A DNA stretch of 64,000 bases from Siphlonurus alternatus. Its lineage: Eukaryota > Arthropoda > Insecta > Ephemeroptera > Siphlonuridae. Positions 1 to 12,619 of this stretch are shown here, in pieces; position 1 is the stretch's first letter, and every line of letters begins with the position of its first letter. The DNA lies in assembly GCA_949825025.1 (NCBI GenBank), contig OX463787.1, positions 15,807,707-15,871,706 on the forward strand, given 5' to 3'. The translations under genes were made by a program, and so were the position numbers. Below the pieces are notes generated by a model, which was not told the DNA's origin, did not search any database, and was given only the letters and a program-made list of their open reading frames with translations.

Positions 1-437
1 TATGATACGATCAGAAAATTTTTAAATAATACTAATGTTCTATTTGGTTAGAAAATAACTTCAAATAATACATTAGCGATTTCAGTTGTTGCTCAGATAA
101 GAATTGCATAATTATAGTTTACAAATTCAAGGTATTAACATAATACATAGAAAAACAAAAACTCCCTAATAAATATTAACGATACCTAATATAAAAAAGA
201 ATAATTCATTTTCCATAAATTTAATATTGACACAAATATTTTCATTATTTCGTTATAGTAATCTTATCTTATAATTCACTAGCTTGTGTCGAATTAATTT
301 TGTGAAAAATTATTCCTTTTTATAAAGTTCAGCCTGATCTTCAAATTTTGTGACCTTTGTCATGCATGCCTCATGCATGCGTGCCTACTGTAAAATATTA
401 TAATAACTAATAACTTGCATTTTTTTCTGAACCAATA
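1..437. other. AT-rich intergenic DNA, no gene seen
   Basis: AT-rich sequence with short A and T runs. I see no open frame, RNA gene or clear repeat end. The only local structure is a small direct repeat of ATGCATG(C) near 362-382. Confidence 0.6.
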
Positions 438-648
438 GAGTATTGACCTCAAATTTTTTTATTATGAATAGATATATTAACAAAAAGATAAGACTTGCCG
501 CCGCTTGACGTCACAAAAAGGACTTTCAATAATTTTTTAAAAATAGTTCCCACGCTCAAAAAAATCTGAAAAAATCAGGAGAGCATAACTTTGCACGCTA
601 TATCCATTTTTGCAATAACAAATTTTGAGGTCAATACTCCACAATAAA
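438..648. mobile_element. MITE, GAGTATTGACCTCAAATTT family
   Basis: The ends are an inverted repeat: GAGTATTGACCTCAAATTT at the left and its complement at about 628-645. The core 'TTTTTTAAAAATAGTTCC' followed by 'AAAAAAATCTGAAAAA' recurs at 44156-44375, 42140-42450 and 57375-57660. It is non-coding. Confidence 0.65.
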
Positions 649-1167
649 TTTAATTTTTAATTTAGCCATTATGGTCATTGTAGTATATTTATTATAGTGT
701 ATTCCCTATTCTTTATTCATGAAAAAAAAAAACATTGTTGCATGAATCTTCTCTATATTTATATATTTGTGACTATGGGAACCATGGAAACCTTATTCAG
801 GATGGTCAGTAATTAATGAACGATTTTATTAATTACCTCCTTGATGCACAAGTTTCTTAGCTACCAAAATATTGATATTGAATTCTGTAAAGACCAAACT
901 TAAAAAAAATGTATCAATTTTGAATTAAATTGAACTATAGACTTGTTCCATTATCTTATGTTACAGTGATAAAACAGTTTCTAAAAATAAATTCTCGTTG
1001 TCGTGTTGCATAGTAACAAGCAAGTCACGTACATCATGTATTGATAAGATAAAACGTGCAATTACATGCAATGTCAAAAGATAAATAAAATTTTGATAAT
1101 TTATATTTTTTAAAATAGCTCAGCAGCACAATAAATTTATGTAATAAAAATATAAACTAAATTATAG

Positions 1168-1288
1168 GCTATTCAGTACCCTCGCCTCGGAAAATTACCC
1201 TTTGCAGCATTGTCAATCACCATAATATGTCTCGTAACTCGTAAGGCATGACAAGACTGCAAGTAGGAAATTTTCCAAGACGAGTATA
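1168..1288. mobile_element. Short MITE, CTCGCCTYGGAAAATT family
   Basis: About 120 bp with terminal inverted repeats: CCCTCGCCTCGGAAAATT at the left and AATTTTCCAAGACGAG at the right. Three other copies (38806-38914, 48203-48328, 51506-51632) share the ends and the overall size. Confidence 0.65.
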
Positions 1289-1517
1289 TATAAAAATAAA
1301 AACTTCAAATTTAACTTCTAATTGACAATATTAATTTTAAAACATTTAATTTAATTATTGTACACTTCGGGTCAGCGGAAATGTCATTTCTTTGTGTTTT
1401 AGGGATTGTCAAAAGTAGGGATGTGTATTGAATACAAGCAACAGGCAGGGTTGACATTTGTAATGTTGTAACGAGGTATTATCTGTTTTTTTGAAGCTTT
1501 CAACTCTAAGAGACAAA

Positions 1518-1695
1518 GGGGGACATTCACAAAGCACTTTAACCCCCACTTTAGCCCCGATTTTTAACCCTGGTGCTAAACATGGTACTAAATCAGGGGC
1601 TAACCATGTTAAGCTCATAGTTTAGCACCATGTTTAGCACCAGGGTTAAAAATCGGGGCTAAAGTGGGGGTTAAAGTGCTTTGTGAATGTCCCCC
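1518..1695. mobile_element. Near-perfect hairpin MITE, PIF/Harbinger-like ends
   Basis: Almost perfect palindrome with arms of about 75 bp starting GGGGGACATTCACAAAG. It is flanked by AAA on both sides, a possible 3 bp target duplication. Both features fit PIF/Harbinger-type MITEs. The element at 4005-4106 has related ends (GGCATTCACAAAGG). Family assignment is by structure only. Confidence 0.7.
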
Positions 1696-2029
1696 AAAGA
1701 GATTTGCAGGTTTGGGAACATTTTAGAGCACTCAGTCAAAATTAAAAGAATACCACGTCTCTAGGAAAAAAAATTTCCGAGAGAGCTGCCTCCATAAGGC
1801 CAATGTTTTAAAAAAAAATGAATTGGGAGAAATGCCTATATTGCCCATGTTAAATCCAACATTTGGGGGGGGTAAGGGGGCTGCAAATCTCCATAGGCCG
1901 TGTGACGAACATAACATAGCATAGTTAACATTCGTAGTGTTTCGAAGTGTATCTTTATATTTTATATACAGTATTATCATACATAATCATAGTATTACTA
2001 ATTATTTGTATAAATTTAACACATTTCAA

Positions 2030-3739
2030 CACAGTTATAAATTATTAGCACTACTGCTTGAAACATTCAAGCAGTCAGCGACGATTTTCAGAGCTAGCTT
2101 GAAAGTTTCAAGCAAGTTATATGAAAGCTGCAGTTGCTTGAAAGATTCAAGCAGTGTTGCTTGAATCTTTCAAGCAACTTTTTAAACAGCGCCGTTCGGT
2201 GACGGTGGTAGAGGGATGAAAATACAGGGGAAGACGACGCCAGTCAGAGAAAAGTGACGCCACCCAATGTGATGAAGAATGAGAGAAAATATCATCGAAA
2301 TAGTGACAAATAAGTTACAGGTAAGTGATAAAACTAATGTTCAATTGTATGCGTTTATGCTCATATAGATATAAAAAACAATAAAACGTTTCAAATAGGT
2401 TATAAATGTTGTGTCCAAATGTGGCTTCTTTTCCCGGTTTCATGCACTGCTCCTTTCAATATGGCTTAAAATGTTGAAAATAATAAAAGTATTTTAAAGA
2501 AAAAAAATTATATATTAATTATTTTACACAATTACGTTAATTTATTTTAATTTAAGTCAAAATAGTATAATAATTTTATTAATTGCATATCTATAAAAAT
2601 TAAATTTCATTAAAAAAATCGACATTAAAAAAAAAATAAATAAAAAAAAAGTCAATACAACGTTTGACCGCTTTAATTGTGATGATCGAGGGAGTACATA
2701 GCTCATGATTTTCTTCTTTTTGATTATTAGGTGTGCTTCGGAGAGGCAATGGTGATGACGAGACTGATGAGCTGGACTCGTGGTCATGGTCGAGATGCTG
2801 GTGTGACTGTGCCTGCCTGAGAGAGGTGAGAGCCGAGGAAGTGTCTGCCCCTTGGTGCCCCTACAATGATCCCGAGCCCCGCCTGCTCCAACCAACAACC
2901 TCATGAACAGCATCAACAACCCACAACTGCCCATTCTGTGCCTGTCCCAGCCGAACTTAACGTGAGTCACAAAGTTATAAGTGAAAATAAAAACATTTTT
3001 GTTATATTTTTCAATTAATGTGAATTTTTGTAAATGAAATAATTTTTGCTGTAAGAGAATAATAAAATGACTAAAGCATTAAAATTTTGAAATGTTTATC
3101 AAGAAATATAATTATTAAAAATATGTAAATTGTAACTATATAATGATTTATTATTTCAACTATCACCTCTTCCATTTAACTCACATGTCTGAATTCAAAT
3201 CATATAGTGAGATATATAAAGTATAATATAGTGAACAAAAGTGCATGTAGACTGCAAATGCAACTGAAGTGAGTAATTTATAATTATATTATAATAAAAT
3301 GTAGAATTGTTTATAAATATTATTGCTGTACAGAGCATTTTAGTTTTATAGCACTTATATATATAATAATTTAAAATATTGCATTTCTTAATTGTATTGC
3401 AGATTTTTTTAAGTTAGCAGGTTCAGTGCATGAAACACCGAAAATTTTACTTGATCTATTTTACATGTAAAAAAAATATAAGTTAGTTAGATTATAGCTA
3501 TAGCTAGGGGAGGTAAAAGGGGAGGGGAGGAAAGAAAGCTTATTCAAGAGCGTGAATGGTTCAAGCAAAAGTGCTTGAAAGATTCAAGCAAGCGTTAGCT
3601 TGAAAGATTCACGCAAGTCTGCGTGAAAGTTTCAAGCAAAATATTGCTTGAATCTTTCAAGCACTTTTGCTTGAAACAGGCAAGGACCAATAATTTGCTT
3701 GAAACTTTCAAGCAGTACTGCTAATAATTTTTAACTGTG
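2030..3739. mobile_element. 1.7 kb element with palindrome-array inverted ends
   Basis: The outer ends are inverted repeats: CACAGTTA, then ATTATTAGCA and TACTGCTTGAAA. Each end (2030-2185 and about 3540-3739) contains several copies of a short palindrome of the type GCTTGAAAGATTCAAGC, some with CGTGAA variants. The interior is mostly AT-rich and carries one GC-richer block (2731-2960) bounded by splice-like AG and GTGAGT. No transposase frame is visible, so it is non-autonomous if mobile. No target duplication is clear. The superfamily is unknown. Confidence 0.6.
2731..2960 (+). other. Possible captured exon inside the 1.7 kb element
   Basis: GC-rich block in AT-rich surroundings, preceded by 'TGATTATTAG' and followed by 'GTGAGT', like an internal exon. 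One plus frame is open for about 57 codons and then stops at a TGA near 2904. The peptide is rich in Trp and Cys (SWSWSRCWCDCACL). A donor-like 'ACAGGTAAGT' at about 2317-2326 could precede it. I do not recognise the protein. It may be a host exon carried by the element, or chance. Confidence 0.25.
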
Positions 3740-3741
3740 TA

Positions 3742-5334
3742 TACTCGGTGTTAATGTATGTAATAATATAAATATATGACGTAATAAAAAGTATTTTTCA
3801 TATGACACAACTTCTTAGTTCATATATATAACACTCAACGCATTATTATAAGTATATTATGTGTTAATATATCATATCGTCAAGGTGTCAAGTCTTTTAA
3901 TATTATAATCCAATTAACAATGATACTTAAAAAACATGCATTGTTTTATATTACAGCGAAACATTTAATACTATCTATATATAGCTAAACCTATATAGTA
4001 AATATATCATTTATTCACAAAGGCTTATAAGGCCCGATTTAGGGCTAAATTCTGACTTAAAAAATTGGGCCTAAAATCGGGCCTTAAACCTTTGTGAATG
4101 CCCTAATTTGTATATACTTTGAATTAAAATTTTCAACAAATAATAGACATTCAAAAGAAAAATTAAAAAACAATATTTTATATTTCAACCGGGAAAAATA
4201 CAACATCCTTTAATGATAAAAATATATATAATTTGTACTTACATTAACTTTACTGTACGAAAATCACACGATTTACATTAAGCTTTGGTAGAAGGTCAAC
4301 AGTTTTGTCCTGCTGCAGTCTATTTATATTGTACGTAGAACTGTTGCGCTGCTGTGTGTTGGATGCAATGTGAAGAAGGCCAGACTTCGCGCGAATACAA
4401 ACTCAAACATCAGCTGTTCGCATAGCGTCATGTGTAGGACGTATGCTAAGAATGATAATAAATATAGAAAAATTAAATTAAAGATCTTTCCGGAAATCAA
4501 TAAAAATTTAATAATTTTTGTGTTTTAAATTTATAAATGAATATTTTATATTGTATTCAATATGCTTTAAATATAATTAAAAGGATATTATAGTAAATTT
4601 ATGTGTTTATGGATACTTTCAATAGTTTTTTGCTTATGGAATGTTTAGTAAAGGACGCTCTAAAAAGCCTTGAACTTAAACTTTATTATATATGCGCAAC
4701 TAAAAAAACCTTGAGTTTGATGATGTTTTGATGTAGGGGATTTTAGTAGTTCTACAAGATGCAGGTAGATAATATAAACTGTTTAATAAATAATACATTT
4801 TTAAAATAAAAAAAAAATATTCTACTTTGATCTTGTATTAATAGCGTGCATAAATATATTATACAGCATGAAAAAATTTAAGTTTAGAACTTATAATATA
4901 TTATATTGTAGTCTTATTTATTTGATATTTAAATATTTTTAAGAAAAATAATTAATATATTGGAGAGTGCTTAATTTTTTATATAAAGGGCCATAATCCT
5001 AATGCTGTAAGCCTTAAACAAAACTTACATCTTAATTATTTACATTGTTATAATAAAGATGATTGTATATTATGCAAAACATTAAAGTTTAATTGACTTT
5101 TAATCATTTAATGATATTGAATACTTACGTAAAGTGTAAGGTAAGTAATTTGAAATATTTTAAAGTTTTAAAATGATCTTCTATATAATTATGTTAAATA
5201 ACACCACAATGTAAAATATAGTCACTATCTGCAGTCTATATACTTCAATAGTATGTTACTGTTAAAAAAATTAGTAATTACAATTGTTCTCAGCGTTCGC
5301 CTGGCTTATGTCCAGCGTATCATATTTCGCGCGT
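3742..5334. other. AT-rich intergenic DNA, no gene seen
   Basis: No supported coding frame or RNA. It contains the hairpin MITE at 4005-4106. A less AT-rich patch at 4300-4440 shows no recognisable feature. Confidence 0.55.
4005..4106. mobile_element. Short hairpin MITE, Harbinger-like ends
   Basis: About 100 bp foldback. The left arm is ATTCACAAAGGCTTATAAGG, then a CCCGATTT block. The right arm complements it and ends TTTGTGAATGCCC. The ends resemble those of the 1518-1695 hairpin. Confidence 0.6.
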
Positions 5335-5680
5335 CGCTCGCTAGTGTTCGTGTCCGCTCGGGCGTTCTCGTGTTTTGGGTCACGTGACGTATGATGTAAT
5401 CGGCGACCGCCACGCCCTCGCGAATTTCATTATTGCCGCGAGATGACGCTGCTAAGCATGATGCATAAATTAATTGAAAAACATTGATTAAAAATAGAAG
5501 AAATTAATTAAAATTAATAAATATGTATTTGTTATAATCAGCAACATTGTATTGAATTTTCAGTATGATTTTTAATTAATTAAAATAAAAATTAAATTAG
5601 TTATTTAACGTTTGATTCGCGCACCTCGCAGAGTGAAAATAATTCAAAAGTTTAAATAGTTGGAGATGATTATTATTGTT
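5335..5680 (+). promoter_or_regulatory. Conserved U2 snRNA upstream region
   Basis: This stretch is shared, inverted, with the DNA upstream of the second U2 copy (12212-12575). The best conserved parts are a GC-richer block holding GGTCACGTGACGTATGATG (an E-box-like CACGTG overlapping TGACGT) near 5380-5400, and a proximal block at about 5615-5670 (AATTCAAAAGTTTAAATAGT) where an snRNA proximal sequence element would lie. Distal and proximal roles are inferred from position and from conservation between the copies. Confidence 0.5.
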
Positions 5681-5870
5681 ATCGCTTCTCGGCCTTTTGG
5701 CTAAGATCAAAGTGTAGTATCTGTTCTTATCAGCTTAATATCTGATACGTCCCGCATTGCGGGACCAGTATATTAAACTGATTTTTGGAAACCGTTGGAG
5801 TGCTAGGAGCTTGCTCCACCTCCGGCACGGGTTGTCTTTGCATTGCAGTACAGCAGAGCACGGCCCAACA
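5681..5870 (+). ncRNA. U2 small nuclear RNA, intact copy
   Basis: The RNA component of the U2 snRNP, which pairs with the intron branch site in pre-mRNA splicing in the nucleus. It starts ATCGCTTCTCGGCCTTTTGG, the canonical U2 5' end. It contains GUGUAGUAUCUGUUC with the branch-site-pairing GUAGUA, the stem II region, a Sm site GAUUUUUGG, stem III with AGGAGCUUGCUCC, and a stem-loop IV with the invariant AUUGCAGUAC loop closed by CUUUGC/GCAGAG. The length, about 188-190 nt, is normal. AAAGUG after AAGAUC and the stem III sequence match the insect form as I remember it. The exact 3' end is estimated from stem IV. No inactivating change is seen, so this copy is probably functional. Confidence 0.93.
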
Positions 5871-6234
5871 ATACAATCAAACAAAGTTCTTCCCCGCTTG
5901 TCAGCAAGAAAATATGTCGCAAGAGGTTTTCTCGTGACTGTAGTACAGCTTCTTAGTTACCAAACATGCTTTTACATCGAGTGATAATGATATGAGGAAT
6001 TGAAAGAAATGAATGCAAGCTGCTTGGATCAAGTGGCCTTCCTTCCCACCGCCTGCATGGAAACACGAGTAGTGAGTGTTGGGACTTGTTGCAGGTGTAT
6101 CATGTTCTTTACCATGAACATTCTTACATTTCAGTCCCATTTATTTAAACGCTTGTATATTACATAGGGACTTTTATCTCTAAATAATGAAGTCTATATG
6201 CATATTATTTATTTACGTTCTTCCTAAAAAGCTA

Positions 6235-6514
6235 CCCGAGTTGAAATAAAATTCATCTTTTCTTCGCTATTAAGCTCTTATCTCGTCTTTTCTCCTCTTA
6301 TTTTGCACCATTTTAGAGGAAAAAAGAGGTGAAAACGACGAGATTACGTATTTTTTTCCTCTTCTTGAACATAAAATGTTAGAAATATTTTCTTTATTTC
6401 ATCCTCACTTTAGGCGAAGAGGAAATAAGATGTGTTTTAGAGGTAAAAAAAAAAAAGGTTAGATTTATATAGACGTGTAAAGGATGAGTTGAAGACGTAA
6501 TTTTTCAACTAGGG
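6235..6514 (+). mobile_element. MITE, CCCTAGTTGAAA family, TA target
   Basis: About 280 bp, beginning CCCGAGTTGAAAT and ending TTTTTCAACTAGGG, flanked by TA on both sides as in Tc1/mariner-type insertions. Four other copies are at 24902-25154, 28930-29197, 32464-32616 (short) and 37354-37626. It is non-coding. Confidence 0.7.
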
Positions 6515-6559
6515 TATCACGTTATTATCCAATTATTCAGTTTCGTTTGTTTTTATATT

Positions 6560-8047
6560 GAGGGGGATTCAAAAAGACTTATCCGCGAGACTTGGCCGGC
6601 GGATAACTTGTCCACGTTCTAGTCTGGATAGCCTAAATACTTAGCCGCGCGGACAAGTATAAGGCTGGACAAGGGTTTGGATATGTCGGTCTGGACAAAA
6701 GTCATTTGGCCAAGCCTGTTGGCTAAAGTCCCGCGGACAACTAACCGCGCGGCTAAGTCTCGTGGACAAATCTCCCACCTGGATAAGGTTTTTAATTACG
6801 CCGCCATCTTGGATTACGTGTTAAATACGGTGATAATTAGACCGCCATATATCGTGATTTTATATTATATTACGTAAACATTGTGTTTAAAATTAATGTC
6901 ATTTCAATCTTATTAATATTGGGATGACATGGTTTAAAATATTTGGTGCTTTTAACATTTTTTGTTATATTTCTCTAATTTCCCGTTCTGTGCGAGGCGC
7001 TGGTGGCATAATAATAAATTCATCGAGCCTCGCTGAATAACCCACGTTTTTTTTTCAATAAATTTATACCTTATACCCAATATTTGGATTAAATAATGGG
7101 TTTTTATTATCATATGATAATACTCTATTACAATTAATGACGGTACGTGAAATATCCATTAGAAAATTGCTTATTTTGACGACATTTGAGGGCTTGATTT
7201 CAACCTCCTTGATTTTAGTTCATTTTCTGTTTGCCTCATTTACTTATTTTTAACATACAGGAGTTCATACTCCTTAATTAAATGCTACCAGACTAATTAT
7301 TATAACTTAAAAAAGCTTTATTTTTAATAACTGTTCGTGTTTAAATATGTAAAAGTATGATGAAGTATCAGAAAATTACAGATGAATGGTATCATATCAT
7401 AGAGCTATCATAACTCGTCAAATTAAGCAATTTAACGTTAGATATTTCACTTACCTTTATGAAATGTCATAGAGTAGTGTATTCTTGGGCTGGCCTTGAG
7501 CAATTATAGACAAAAATATCAGGTATTAATCGTCTAATTATTGAAAAATGAGCATAACAAAATGTGTGCCAACAAAGAGGGCGAGGCTTGCTGATGATCA
7601 TGATTATGTAGAAAAGGGGGAGCGGGGGGAGGTAAACATTGAATATAAGCGCTAAATGTTTAAAACTAATTTTCCTATGTCTTATGCAAACTACACAAAT
7701 TGATATTTAATCAAATTTGAACACAGTTGTTTAATAAATTAGCAATGAATCATCATATATGTAGATCCAATTACCTCCATATTTAACACGTAATCCAAGA
7801 TGGCGGCGTAATTAAAAACCTTATCCAGGTGGGAGATTTGTCCACGAGACTTAGCCGCGCGGTTAGTTGTCCGCGGGACTTCAGCCAACAGGCTTGGCCA
7901 AATGACTTTTGTCCAGACCGACATATCCAAACCCTTGTCCAGCCTTATACTTGTCCGCGCGGCTAAGTATTTAGGCTATCCAGACTAGAACGTGGACAAG
8001 TTATCCGCCGGCTAAGTCTCGCGGATAAGTCTTTTTGAATCCCCCTC
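6560..8047. mobile_element. 1.49 kb DNA transposon with about 265 bp inverted repeats
   Basis: Left arm at about 6560-6825 and right arm at about 7780-8047 are inverted copies with few differences. They begin GAGGGGGATTCAAAAAGAC and are rich in TCCGCGCGG and GGACAAG motifs. ATT flanks both ends, a possible 3 bp target duplication. The centre (6830-7775) is AT-rich with no long frame, so it is a non-autonomous element. Short frames in the arms are mirror images of one another and are not genes. It sits between the two U2 copies. Confidence 0.75.
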
Positions 8048-8693
8048 ATTATTAACATTATTTGTGACAAATTTGGGTTCCTTTTTTATTATATTTTTTT
8101 TCTTACATTATGTATGTTTATTTCTAAAGCTGAAATAACAAAGCACAAAAATATGACGTGATTTTTTTTTACGTCAGTTGTTTCTTAATTTAAATATGGC
8201 TAGTAAAATTTTAAAAATCTAACTCGGAATACGTAATGCGAATTTATTTCTTTGTATATTCAATGAAAAATTTAGTGATATATTAAAATAAAAATAATTT
8301 AGCATTATTACGAATATATATTAATAGAGGTCATGGTCCTAGAGATTTTGATGCTGGTATATCACTCCATTTATTTGTATTTAAAATTAAATTTCAAAAG
8401 CATTACGAAAGAAAAAAAAATCAATTAAATTTTATTTCTAAAATTGTAATGTTTATGAGAATGAAACAAATGTCAATTTTTGTGCTGCCGTCAAAGGCAA
8501 TTTTCCAGCAAGAAGGTAAAGAACATCGAATATTTAATGGAAAACCTGAACCAAAATAACCTGTGGTTTAAAAATTACACTTCAGACAACCTAAAACGCT
8601 CATCTCTAGTGCTAGGCGGTCGGAATGCCACTTTATCTCCGGCAGCGGGGCCGGCGGGTGGCAGCTTACAAGCCTCTCGACAGCATTCATGAT

Positions 8694-8905
8694 AAAACAT
8701 CTTAGGACATTATATTTTGCTGACAAGCGGGGAAGGACTTTGTTTGATTGTATTGTTGGGCCGTGCTCTGCTGTACTGCAATGCAAAGACAACCCGTGCC
8801 GGAGGTGGAGCAAGCTCCTAGCACTCCAGCGGTTTCCAAAAATCAGTTTAATATACTGGTCCCGCAATGCGGGACGTATCAGATATTAAGCTGATAAGAA
8901 CAGAT
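8694..8905 (-). pseudogene. U2 snRNA copy 2, 3' part (split by insertion)
   Basis: Minus-strand U2 from nucleotide 39 (AUCUGUUCUUAUCAGC) through the Sm site and stems III-IV, plus a little 3' flank shared with the first copy as far as GTCAGCAA. It differs from copy 1 by one base in stem III (CCGCTGG against CCGTTGG). Its first 40 nucleotides lie 3.27 kb away at 12172-12211. The gene is therefore interrupted and should not yield U2 unless the insert is removed. Confidence 0.88.
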
Positions 8906-9633
8906 GGTAAGCGGACCAAATACCCCCGGACGAAATACCCCCGGACCAAATATCCCCGCCCGGACCGGACGAAATACCCCCGGACGAAATACTCCCGGAT
9001 GAAATATCCCCGGACGAAATACTCCCGGACGAAATACCCCCGGACGAAATACCCCCTTGTAAGTGTAGAGGGGCGGGTGACCGACGTGGAAGGGGAAGTT
9101 GACTTTATTTATAAAGTCGGTTTTTCTGTCTTTTGTCTGACGTCACGCGCGTCGTATTAAAGAAGGAAGTTATATTAGTAACGTTAGGCCAATACGTTAT
9201 GCATTAATTTATCATATCATTCATATCGAATTAAAATTAATGTGTAATAAATTTTGATACGATACATTTTTTGCATGTTAATTATTAGTGTTTATTGCAT
9301 TTTTTTTTAGATTTTTTTTTAACTAAAAATTTTCAAAATCATCCCTATAATATAATTTTTTAACTTAAAAAAAAAATAAGTAAATTTTTTTAGTGTAATT
9401 TTTTAATTCTGATTCGATCGGTATAGGTCTAAACATGCAATATTTTTTATTGATTTTGGTTCCCCGGTGCTATAGGTGCCGTGAACACTTAACGTAGAGC
9501 ATGTGTACCCTTCCTGAAGAAACTTAATTTTCTTGTTGTTCTATTTATTTCCTTATTTATTCCTTCCTTTTCTATTTATATATATATATATATGTTGGCA
9601 CCAAAGCCCGAATTCAATGCGTACATCTGTAGG

Positions 9634-11660
<2,027 letters not shown>

Positions 11661-12171
11661 AGGTTTAAAAACCTAAAATCGTTTAATCAACTTCAAAATC
11701 TTGCTGCAAAACGCTGTGACAATTGCCGCACAATCAAAGTAAGCATAGCATATACAAAAATCGTTTGTTTGCGGCACAATTTTGAGTATGTTTTGGTATA
11801 ATTAAATTAAAGACGCAATTTGAGATCTTGATACGGTACTAACTATAAATATACTTTGAATTTTATATGTGATATATATTTGTTGTGAAAAATGGCATTA
11901 CTATAACTTCCTTCTATAATACGACGCGCGTGACGTCAGGCAAACGACATAAAAACAGACTTTATAAATAAAGTCGACTTCCCCTCCCGTGTTGGTCGCC
12001 CGCCCCTCTCCACTTACAAGGGGGTATTTCGTCCGGGGGTATTTCATCCGGGAGTATTTCGTCCGGGGATATTTCGTCCGGGAGTATTTCGTCCGGGGGT
12101 ATTTCGTCCGGTCCGGGCGGGGATATTTGGTCCGGGGGTATTTCGTCCGGGGGTATTTGGTCCGGGATTCT

Positions 12172-12211
12172 ATACTACACTTTGATCTTAGCCAAAAGGC
12201 CGAGAAGCGAT
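12172..12211 (-). pseudogene. U2 snRNA copy 2, first 40 nucleotides
   Basis: Complement of the canonical U2 5' end (ATCGCTTCTCGGCCTTTTGG and onward through GTGTAGTAT), ending exactly at the insertion boundary. Upstream (12212-12575) the promoter-like flank matches that of copy 1, so the split gene still has its 5' control region. Confidence 0.9.
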
Positions 12212-12619
12212 AACAACAAATATTCATCTCCAACTATTTAAACTTTTGAATTATTTTCACTCTGCGAAGTGTACGAATCAAACGTTAAATAACTAATTTA
12301 ATTTTTATTTTAATTAATTAAAAATCTTTTTAAAAATTTAATACAAAGTTCTTGCTAATAACAAATACATTTTTATTAATTTTAATTAATTTCTTCTATT
12401 TTTAATCAACGTTTTTCAATTAATTTATGCACGGCGTTTAGCAGCGTCATCTAGCGACTAACAATGTAAATTTGCGAGGGCGTGGCCGGCGTGGCGGTCG
12501 CCGATTACATCATACGTCACGTGACTCAAAACGCGAGAATACCCAAGCCGACACGAACGAATAACGCGCGAGATTTCAAAAACACTCGCGACGCAAGCAA
12601 AGCGGCAGCTCTGATAATT

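Noticed and set aside
3540..3715. CRISPR-like spaced short repeats
   Set aside because: Palindromic units of uneven spacing in a transposon end of an animal genome; no constant spacer length.
6677..6877. 66 aa frame with a near copy at 7739-7930
   Set aside because: Both lie in the inverted arms of the 1.49 kb element and mirror one another; no coding evidence.
8867..9160. Plus frame encoding repeated RTKYP units, and its mirror at 11901-12233
   Set aside because: The frames arise from the 15 bp tandem repeat of transposon ends, occur in both arms and begin within U2 sequence; not a gene.
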